This document shows, in pieces, positions 25,388 to 32,251 of a stretch of 51,207 nucleotides of DNA. Position 1 is the first letter of the stretch. Each line of letters opens with the position of its first letter. The position numbers were made by a program, and so were the translations under genes. Below the pieces are notes generated by a model that saw only the letters and a program-made list of their open reading frames with translations, did no database searches and had not been told where the DNA came from. Origin of the DNA: Niveispirillum lacus (GTDB taxonomy: Bacteria; Pseudomonadota; Alphaproteobacteria; Azospirillales; Azospirillaceae); NCBI RefSeq assembly GCF_002251795.1, contig NZ_NOXU01000014.1:1-51207 (forward strand), given 5' to 3'.

Positions 25388-26893
25388 ATGTCGAAAGCAC
25401 TCGCACCGCGATGGCACGGTGATAGCTACCAGTCCCGGTTCTTCTGGATCCACGCCGCATCCCTTCTCGACCCGGAGCGCCCGGAGGTAGTCGAAGTCAC
25501 CTTCGAGGCGGACGGACCGAAGGCGTTCGACGACGTCGTAGTGCGCTATGATCCCGGTCGTCCACGTGCGTCCGGGCCGGGGCGCGTCACGGTCGACTAT
25601 CACCAGATCAAATGGCATGCGGATCGAAGTGGGCGTTTCGGCTTCCCGGACCTTACCGAGCCGGGCTTCATCGGCGCAACATCGGTTTCCATCCTCCAGC
25701 GGCTGAAGGCCGCAAAGGAGAATGCGGAGGAAGGCGCCGCGTTCCACCTGATCACGACGGACAGGGTGCTGGACGGCGACCAGCTTGCTGAGCTGATTTC
25801 GCCGGTTGACGGGTCGTTGCGGCTTCAGGTGCTCCAAGAAGGTAAGACGGATGCCAGCCGCATGGGTAAGGTCCGTGAATGCTGGCGCGAGCATCTCGGT
25901 ATGGCCTCGGACGACGAGCTGTACGCGCTCCTTGACGGCCTGCACATCACCGAGGGGCACCACTCCCTCGAATACCTGCGGAGCCAAGTCAGCCTTCATT
26001 TCCGCCTCGTCGGCTTGGTCGGCGCTGAGGACGAGACAGCATTCGTCTATGACGAGGCTGCCAAGCAGCTGCTGATCAAGAACGTCAACAAGTTCGACCG
26101 TGCCGGCTTCGAGGAGTGGTGCAGGGTGGAGAAATGGTTTCTACCGAAGAGGCCTGCTGCACGGCGCAGCGTTGCGATCGCTACCTTTCCACCAGGCGCA
26201 GCGCCCGCTCACATGCGGGCGGCGCAGCCGGAATGCAGCCTGGATATGGCGGAGCATTTCGAGGGACGCTTCCTCCGGGAAGGCGGGAGGTGGCCGGACC
26301 TTCAAAGGCCGATCGTCGAGTTCCTGACGCGGATGCTGCGTGAAAGGCCGGACATGCGGCTGTTCCTGGACGCCCATGCTTCGGTGGCGTTCCTCGCCGG
26401 GGCAACGCTCCGGTTCAAGACCGGCGCGGATGTCGAGATCGTCCAGAAGGGAATAAACAATCCGGGGCAGATATGGGATGCGCAGGACGGGAACGGCGGC
26501 CCTCCGCCGCAGATCGAGGCCGAGACGATCGGGGAGGGGCGGGACATCGCGATATCGGTGGGACTGGCGCGGGACGCGGTCCAGCAGGTTCGCGAATATG
26601 TCGCCGGCAAGCTGGCTGCCGTCGGGACCATCCTGCGGGTGGTTCCGGACGGCGGGCCTGGCCAGGCAGCCATCCGTGGCGGCGCCCATGCAGCGAGTAT
26701 TGCCTCCGACGTCGCGGCTGCCGTGGCGGCAGTCCGGAAACCGGGCGGAACGGTGCATGTGTTTGTGTCCGGGCCGAACGCCTTTTCGTTCCTCCTGGGG
26801 CAGCACGCCGAGGCTATGGGACGCTGCATTCCCTACGAATTCGATTTCAGTGGCCGCGTCGACGGCAGCTATCAGCCCACCTTCAGCATCTGA
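25388..26893 (+). CDS. cap4: Cap4-like CBASS effector (nuclease domain plus SAVED)
   Basis: 501 residues from the ATG at 25388. The N-terminal domain resembles DUF4297-type nucleases: SRFFWIHAASLL, AFDDVVVRYD (D49) and YHQIKWH (Q73-x-K75) make the D...QxK active site of a restriction-like fold. The C-terminal 190 residues are a SAVED domain, ending VHVFVSGPNAFSFLLGQHA and a P.YEFDF segment. Cap4 proteins bind a cyclic oligonucleotide through SAVED, oligomerise and degrade DNA. Here it is the first gene, nine bases ahead of the nucleotide cyclase. Nucleotide specificity cannot be read from the sequence. Confidence 0.85.
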   Translation: MSKALAPRWHGDSYQSRFFWIHAASLLDPERPEVVEVTFEADGPKAFDDVVVRYDPGRPRASGPGRVTVDYHQIKWHADRSGRFGFPDLTEPGFIGATSVSILQRLKAAKENAEEGAAFHLITTDRVLDGDQLAELISPVDGSLRLQVLQEGKTDASRMGKVRECWREHLGMASDDELYALLDGLHITEGHHSLEYLRSQVSLHFRLVGLVGAEDETAFVYDEAAKQLLIKNVNKFDRAGFEEWCRVEKWFLPKRPAARRSVAIATFPPGAAPAHMRAAQPECSLDMAEHFEGRFLREGGRWPDLQRPIVEFLTRMLRERPDMRLFLDAHASVAFLAGATLRFKTGADVEIVQKGINNPGQIWDAQDGNGGPPPQIEAETIGEGRDIAISVGLARDAVQQVREYVAGKLAAVGTILRVVPDGGPGQAAIRGGAHAASIASDVAAAVAAVRKPGGTVHVFVSGPNAFSFLLGQHAEAMGRCIPYEFDFSGRVDGSYQPTFSI

Positions 26894-26902
26894 GGCAATG
26901 AA

Positions 26903-28048
26903 ATGGAGCTTCGTCCGCAGTTCGAGCAGTTCCTCCGCGACATCCGCCCGAGCGAGCGGCACAAGGAGGAATGGAAGATGGGATCTCGCACGCTGCGGGA
27001 GCGCCTCGACGCGGATCCCGTTCTGTCGCCCTTGATAGTCGCGTCCTTCCTGCAGGGCAGCGTCCGGCGGTCGACGGCGGTGCGACCGACGGGCGGCAAG
27101 CGGTCGGACGTCGATGTCGTCGTCGTGACCAAAATTGACCACAACGCCGACCAGCCGGCCGTCGCGATGGAGCGGTTCGAGCCGTTCCTGAACAGGCACT
27201 ATCCCGGCAAATGGAAGCAGCAGGACCGCTCGTTCGGGATCGAGCTGTCCTACGTCGACCTCGACCTGGTGGTGACGGCCCTGCCAACCGACCCGACCGC
27301 CCGCGCCAAGTTAGAGGAGTTGTACCGTTCCAAGGCTGTCGAGACGACAAAGTCGCTGGAAGATTTGACAGGCTGGAGATTGAGCAAGAGCTGGAACCCA
27401 GACACGAGCGGGTTGGCGGCGTTCAGCTCCACCGCAACCGACGACACGGTTCCCGACGCCGATTGGAAGCCACATCCGCTCATGTTGCCGGACCGCGCGG
27501 TCAAGAAGTGGGGGCCGACCCACCCGCTTGCCCAGATCAAGTGGACCGCAGACAAGAACCGGGCGTGCAACGGACATTACATCAACGTGGTGAGGGCGTT
27601 GAAATGGTGGCGCCATGAGCATGCGGACAAACTCCCGAAGTATCCCAAGGGATATCCGCTTGAGCACATGATCGGCCACGTCTTCCCTGACGATACCCGG
27701 TGCTTGGCGCAAGGCGTGACGCTTGCCTTCGAGGGCCTGCGGGACAAGTTCGGCCTATCTGCGCAGCTTGGCATCGTACCGTACCTTGCAGATCACGGCG
27801 TGCCGACGCATAACGTCCTGAAGCGTCTGGAACCGAAGGACTTCACCGCCTTCATCAATGCGGCGACGGCCGCAGCCGACACGGCGCGCAAGGCGCTCGA
27901 TTCTCAGGATGCCGAGGAAAGCGGCGGGTTTTGGCAGGAGTTGTTCGGGACGAGTTTTTCCCTGCCCGGTCCACAGGGGGGCGACCGTGCACGCGGCTTC
28001 ACCGCGCCTACGGTCGCGGCCCAGCCCAAGACCGACCGCTTCGCGTAG
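26903..28048 (+). CDS. cdn: CD-NTase (CBASS cyclic oligonucleotide synthase)
   Basis: 381 residues behind GAGG. The SMODS nucleotidyltransferase core is clear: FLQGSVRRSTAVRP (GS at 52-53), KRSDVDVVVVT (D69 and D71) and YVDLDLVVT (third acidic position about D119-D121). The C-terminal half carries the helical cap, with HPLAQIKW, INVVRALKWWRHEH and PLEHMIGHVF. These enzymes make a cyclic di- or trinucleotide on phage infection. A Ser/Gly-rich 60-residue tail ends in QPKTDRFA; in type II CBASS the C-terminus is the point of attachment by Cap2. The clade is not determinable by eye. Confidence 0.88.
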   Translation: MELRPQFEQFLRDIRPSERHKEEWKMGSRTLRERLDADPVLSPLIVASFLQGSVRRSTAVRPTGGKRSDVDVVVVTKIDHNADQPAVAMERFEPFLNRHYPGKWKQQDRSFGIELSYVDLDLVVTALPTDPTARAKLEELYRSKAVETTKSLEDLTGWRLSKSWNPDTSGLAAFSSTATDDTVPDADWKPHPLMLPDRAVKKWGPTHPLAQIKWTADKNRACNGHYINVVRALKWWRHEHADKLPKYPKGYPLEHMIGHVFPDDTRCLAQGVTLAFEGLRDKFGLSAQLGIVPYLADHGVPTHNVLKRLEPKDFTAFINAATAAADTARKALDSQDAEESGGFWQELFGTSFSLPGPQGGDRARGFTAPTVAAQPKTDRFA

Positions 28049-28051
28049 AAC

Positions 28052-29836
28052 ATGGCCATTCCCGAACTGCTCGCGTCGGCCCTGGCCGACCTACCGGAAG
28101 ACGACCGCTTCGAGCTCCTGGAAGGCTGGGTCGACCGTGGCGGTGGGGCGTGGTCGTTTCGGTTCCGGGCCCGACTGTCGGTACCCGCAAGCGAGTTCAT
28201 GCCCGAATGGTCGGAATGGCACCTCGTCGTGATTGCCGGCTGCGCTAAGCCGGACATCCATGTCTACCCCGACGCGGCGAGGGGTATCACGGCGCAGTTC
28301 CCGCACCAAGCCTTCAACGCGGAGCCAAAGGATGCAGCAGCATGGCGGGCAGGCTCACCCTGCCTGGGGCGTCCTGTTTCGGCCTTCCGCCGGGAAGGCT
28401 GGAGCGGTGAACCCGCAGAGTTCGGGTATCGCGTGCAATGGAACATCGGGCGCCTTTTCTCTTGGATAGACGCGGCGGCGGCTGATCGGCTGATAGCGGA
28501 CGGCGACCCGATCGAGCTGCCGACGCCGCCATCGGTTGTCGCTGGGGCGTTGGGCTTTCGGGAAACCAAGGAAGACCTGCCTTGGTGGAAGGGGACCGAG
28601 CATCGCTGGGGCTTCGCCACGGTCGTCGCCATTCCAGGCTCCATGGGTACGACTGTCGTTGTCGATTTCATGGACCCACAGCTAAGAAGCTTGAGGCAAG
28701 TGCCGTGGGGCCCTGGCATTCCCACGGCGCCAGGCCGCGTCGATGCAGTCTGGATCGTGATGCCGGTGCTCGTCGTGGGACAGCCATGGCGCTTTCCCGC
28801 GACCTGGGAGGAACTCGCCGCCTACTGCTCGGGGGCATCGGTCGACCTTCCGGCCATCATGGCGGACGCTGGTGCCAAGCTGCGCCACGTCGAGCGGCCG
28901 AGGAAGCCCGTGCCTCAGACACTGCTGGTCGGCTTCCCGATGTCCGAACTCCATGGTGCGCCTGCGGAACGGATGCACTGGCTCGCCTTTGACGGCATGC
29001 GCACCGCCAGGAGGGCCGACGTCAGGCGTGGTTTCAGCAACCGCGCCGGTGCCCGGCGGGAGTGGGACAGGGCCATGGCGGCGGAGAAGCGGCCGCTTGC
29101 CTATGAGAGGACGGCAAACTGGGCGCCCGACCAGCTGCGGCGGCGAGGCGAGGCCGAGGCTGCCGTTCGGGACAGTTCCATGCTCATCCTGGGCGGCGGG
29201 GCGTTGGGCGGTGCTTTGGCCGAGAACCTCGTTCGCATGGGCGTTTCGCGGATCGGCGTCGTGGACGCGGACCGCGTGGGTGTGGGCAACCTCAGCCGGC
29301 ATGTCCTGTCGATGCGGGATGCAGGGTGGAACAAGGCAACGGCGCTGGCGAAGCGGCTGAATAGGATAATGCCGGATGCCAATGTCAGCGACTTCGGGTT
29401 CGCGTTCCCGCCGCCCGAGGACGCGGACCGAAAGAAGTTGGACGGCTGGGACGTGATCGTGGACTGCACGGCCGAGGACGAGGTGCTGCGCGCCATGGCG
29501 GAATACCCCTGGGACGGGGTGAAGGTCTTCGTCAGCCTGTCCATGACGTGGCAGGCGAGGGGCCTGGTCGCCTACGCGGACGAGCAGGCATCGTTCCCTG
29601 CAGTCGATGCAATCGAGAGGTTCGTCACTTTCTCCGACAGGCCCGACGAGGATAGGCTGGGGCTGATGGAGGGCATCGGCTGCTGGCATCCCGTATTCCC
29701 GGCATCCGCCGACGACGTCCAGCTGTGGGCGGCGGTCGGCACGAAGTTCGTCCGGCGGGCGGTGACGGAGAGGCGCCGGATTTGCGAGCATTTCATCCAG
29801 GATGCCTACGGCGCGGTCGTGCGCCATGAAGCCTGA
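28052..29836 (+). CDS. cap2: Cap2 (E2-E1 ubiquitin-like ligase of type II CBASS)
   Basis: 594 residues, three bases after cdn. The N-terminal E2-like half has the catalytic cysteine in GSPCLG (about C104) after PDIHVYPD. The C-terminal half is a ThiF/E1 adenylation domain: LILGGGALGGALAENL (about 379-394), VVDADRVGVGNLSRH, WDVIVDCTAEDEV, and an E1-type cysteine in GIGCWHPVFPAS (about C544). Cap2 joins the C-terminus of the CD-NTase to a target, which primes the cyclase. The sequence is full length with both cysteines present. Confidence 0.9.
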   Translation: MAIPELLASALADLPEDDRFELLEGWVDRGGGAWSFRFRARLSVPASEFMPEWSEWHLVVIAGCAKPDIHVYPDAARGITAQFPHQAFNAEPKDAAAWRAGSPCLGRPVSAFRREGWSGEPAEFGYRVQWNIGRLFSWIDAAAADRLIADGDPIELPTPPSVVAGALGFRETKEDLPWWKGTEHRWGFATVVAIPGSMGTTVVVDFMDPQLRSLRQVPWGPGIPTAPGRVDAVWIVMPVLVVGQPWRFPATWEELAAYCSGASVDLPAIMADAGAKLRHVERPRKPVPQTLLVGFPMSELHGAPAERMHWLAFDGMRTARRADVRRGFSNRAGARREWDRAMAAEKRPLAYERTANWAPDQLRRRGEAEAAVRDSSMLILGGGALGGALAENLVRMGVSRIGVVDADRVGVGNLSRHVLSMRDAGWNKATALAKRLNRIMPDANVSDFGFAFPPPEDADRKKLDGWDVIVDCTAEDEVLRAMAEYPWDGVKVFVSLSMTWQARGLVAYADEQASFPAVDAIERFVTFSDRPDEDRLGLMEGIGCWHPVFPASADDVQLWAAVGTKFVRRAVTERRRICEHFIQDAYGAVVRHEA

Positions 29837-30329
29837 AGCGTTGGAGTTCCGCGATCCCGCGGGATCGGGATATGCCGTGTGGCTTTCATCGGGAGCAGTG
29901 GCATCGGTCCTCGCCGCGGCCGACATCGCCGGCGGGTGCGAAACCGGTGGGATCCTGATCGGGCGCTACGATCATGGTGGCTGGACGGCGGAGGTGGTCG
30001 AGGCGACGCCGAAGCCTCCGGGATCCCATGCGGGATGGTCGTGGTTCCACCGGGGGGACGCGGGCCTGCGGGAACTGCTCGAGGCTCGGTGGGCGGCGGG
30101 CCACCACTACCTTGGCGAATGGCATTTCCACCCCGGCGGGGCGACGGCGCCGAGCGATACGGACAAGCGGACGATGTGGAGGATCGCCGCGGATGCGGCC
30201 TACCAGTGCCCACAGCCGGTTCTGGTCATACTGGGGGGTACGGTTCGCTCGAGGTGGAGCCTCTCCGCAACCGTTTTCCAGGGAGGATCCTACATCCAAC
30301 TGCGCGAAGCCCGACGGCCCGTTGGATAG
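29826..30329 (+). CDS. cap3: Cap3 (JAB/MPN isopeptidase of type II CBASS)
   Basis: 167 residues from the ATG at 29826, overlapping cap2 by 11 bases. JAMM residues are all in place: ETGGILIG (E39), EWHFHPGG (H100 and H102), and SDTDKRT (S110, D113). Cap3 removes the Cap2-made conjugate from the cyclase. It closes the operon effector-cyclase-Cap2-Cap3; putting the effector first is less common than last in the examples I know. Confidence 0.9.
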   Translation: MKPEALEFRDPAGSGYAVWLSSGAVASVLAAADIAGGCETGGILIGRYDHGGWTAEVVEATPKPPGSHAGWSWFHRGDAGLRELLEARWAAGHHYLGEWHFHPGGATAPSDTDKRTMWRIAADAAYQCPQPVLVILGGTVRSRWSLSATVFQGGSYIQLREARRPVG

Positions 30330-30357
30330 GTTGTCCGTATTTGTCGACGGGAATGGA

Positions 30358-30828
30358 TCATAGGGGAAGCCCATAAACCTCGATGTTGGCCATCACCGCA
30401 GTCGGCTGCATCAGCAGCACCTCATCGTTGTCCGTGCATTCGTACCCAGCATAGGCCGTGCCGGCCATTCGGCTAAGCAAAGGTACCAGCAGGGTGCGCT
30501 GCCAGCCCTGGGGGTTGAGTCCATTTGGCCAAGTGTTCCAGCCTATCTCCACCAGGCGCCGGACGTCTGTGATACGGGCAACGGCGATTTCATGCGATAC
30601 CTCCGCGGAGATCAAGTACGGGGCGCCGGATGGTGCCGGTGTCGGAACCCACCGTGCATACTGCATGGCGGTTTCCCTGCTCCGGCTGAAGAATCTCGGT
30701 TCTTGGATATCATCCAGGGCGAGGCAGGGGTTTGCCCGCCATGCCCCGCGGTATAGCCGCGTCCCGGCAGGAACGTTGGCGGCAGCGACCCGGGGCTGGT
30801 AGTTCCCGAACATGGTTTCCAATCCCAC
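30358..30828 (-). CDS. Possible ADP-ribosyltransferase-fold protein
   Basis: 156 residues from a GTG at 30828 (ATG at 30813 also possible), with AGGGGAAG eight bases ahead. GTRLYRGAWR, RFFSRSRETAMQYARW and NDEVLLM line up with the R, S-T-S and (x)-x-E strands of R-S-E class ADP-ribosyltransferases, in the right order. No other domain is present. It follows the PqiA-like gene after 14 bases. Catalytic Glu placement is uncertain and RES-type or unrelated folds are alternatives, so the call is tentative. No immunity gene is recognisable except possibly the membrane protein upstream. Confidence 0.35.
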   Translation of the reverse strand: MGLETMFGNYQPRVAAANVPAGTRLYRGAWRANPCLALDDIQEPRFFSRSRETAMQYARWVPTPAPSGAPYLISAEVSHEIAVARITDVRRLVEIGWNTWPNGLNPQGWQRTLLVPLLSRMAGTAYAGYECTDNDEVLLMQPTAVMANIEVYGLPL

Positions 30829-30842
30829 CGCCAGTGCTTCCC

Positions 30843-31379
30843 CTACGTCGCTGCGGCGGCTATCGGCGCCGCCGGCGTCCCGCCCTCCGCACCCCTCCGG
30901 CAGGCCCGCTTCAACAGCCAGCTCGCCGCCATGCTCAGCAGGAACGCGGCGACAAGCAACGTGACGGCCGTACCGGTCGTCATCCGGGCGGGGTACTTGT
31001 CCAGCTTCATCCCCGCCACCACGATGGCAGCGACGAAGATGTCCAGCATCGCCCAGCGGCCGATCGCGTCCAGTGGTTTCAGCGCGGCGGCCGACAGCCG
31101 CAACCCCAGACGGAGCCACGCCCAGTACGCCAGCATGAGGGCTAGCTTGCAAAGCGGGACCACGAGGGCGAAGAGCAGCAGGATGCCCGCGACCATGTAG
31201 TCGCCGTCGTTGACCAGCATGCGCAGCACGTCTACCAAGCGAACCTGCTCGTTGAAAAAGAAAAGCAACTTCGCCTCCATTACCGGGACTGCCCAGGCCC
31301 CCACGAGGCACCCGGCCGATTCCAGGATCATGATCGGAATCAGGAAGCCGGGACGGAGTTTGCTGTCGACTCTCTTCAT
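30843..31379 (-). CDS. PqiA-like membrane protein
   Basis: 178 residues, start eight bases after GGAG. Four membrane helices: FLIPIMILESAGCLVGAWAV, YMVAGILLLFALVVPLCKLALML, MLDIFVAAIVVAGMKL and TAVTLLVAAFLLSMAASWLL. The order VLRMLVNDGDY...FALVVPLCKLAL...IGRWAMLDIFVAA is that of one PqiA domain (paraquat-inducible protein A family), present once rather than twice. PqiA proteins belong to envelope lipid-transport systems, but no MCE partner gene is here. The downstream gene is a possible ADP-ribosyltransferase-fold protein. Confidence 0.75.
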   Translation of the reverse strand: MKRVDSKLRPGFLIPIMILESAGCLVGAWAVPVMEAKLLFFFNEQVRLVDVLRMLVNDGDYMVAGILLLFALVVPLCKLALMLAYWAWLRLGLRLSAAALKPLDAIGRWAMLDIFVAAIVVAGMKLDKYPARMTTGTAVTLLVAAFLLSMAASWLLKRACRRGAEGGTPAAPIAAAAT

Positions 31380-31618
31380 TGATCATACTCCATGGCAAGG
31401 TGCCCGGATGGCGCCTTGGACGTCAGTTTATCGAATGTTGGTGGGAACTCCGGTCTCGGCCCCACGCACCGAAGACGCCGTCGCCGTTGTTAAGAGGCCG
31501 GCTATGACCATCGCATGCATCATCTTCTTTTCTGGCGAGGCCCGTGGCCGACGGCGGGCGGAAAATCGGGAAGACCTACACTTTAATAGCATAAGCTGTT
31601 AGTCCTGATCAGTCTTCA

Positions 31619-32065
31619 ATGAGAAGGAATATCATCTTGCGCGTCCTCATCTTCACGGCCTTGCCGGCGATTCTCTTCGCCGGTGCCGCGAACGCTTCGG
31701 GGCTGGACCTGGCCCAAGTCGCGGGAAAGCCGAAGCCCGCCGTGGAGAAGGTCCTGGGGAAGGCGGACTCCTGCGGGACGGTCTCGCCGTCCAAGGTCGG
31801 GAAGGTCCCCAAGTGCGTCTTCCAAGGCGGCAAGGTCGAGATCGTCTTCATCGACGGGAAGGCGGACTGGATCACCGTCTACGCGCCGGGCGTCCGCTTT
31901 GACCAGGATGCCATCGCTGCCCTCGGGCTGGCGGCAAGGAAACCGGACTTCTCCAACGCCTTCACCATGCGGTGGAAGGGCATCGGCGGGTATCGGGAGG
32001 TGGCGGCCTTCCCAGGTGCGGGGAATGAGGTTGATTACCTGTATGTGAGGGCCGTTACCGACTGA
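31619..32065 (+). CDS. Small exported protein of unknown function
   Basis: 148 residues with a signal peptide (RRNIILRVLIFTALPAILFA, cleavage after ANA). The mature part has GKPKPAVEKVLGKADSCGTV, KCVFQGGKVEIVFIDGKADWITVY and RWKGIGGYREVAAFPG, a small alpha/beta fold with one possible disulfide (two cysteines). I do not recognise the family. It stands alone; the space on its left holds no gene. Confidence 0.65.
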   Translation: MRRNIILRVLIFTALPAILFAGAANASGLDLAQVAGKPKPAVEKVLGKADSCGTVSPSKVGKVPKCVFQGGKVEIVFIDGKADWITVYAPGVRFDQDAIAALGLAARKPDFSNAFTMRWKGIGGYREVAAFPGAGNEVDYLYVRAVTD

Positions 32066-32251
32066 GAAATGGAGCGGAAGGCGACGGTCGTCCGAAGGCA
32101 CTCGATCTGCATTGCATCTCTGGGCGATGACGGCTGGTCAGCAGCGTTGTCGAACCATCTCGGCATTGGCCTGCCGCGAAGGGCCCCCACACGTCCCTAT
32201 GGCTGCGCCGGCACCCGCCCAGGGACTGATTTCAAAGATGTAGCCTCGGCG

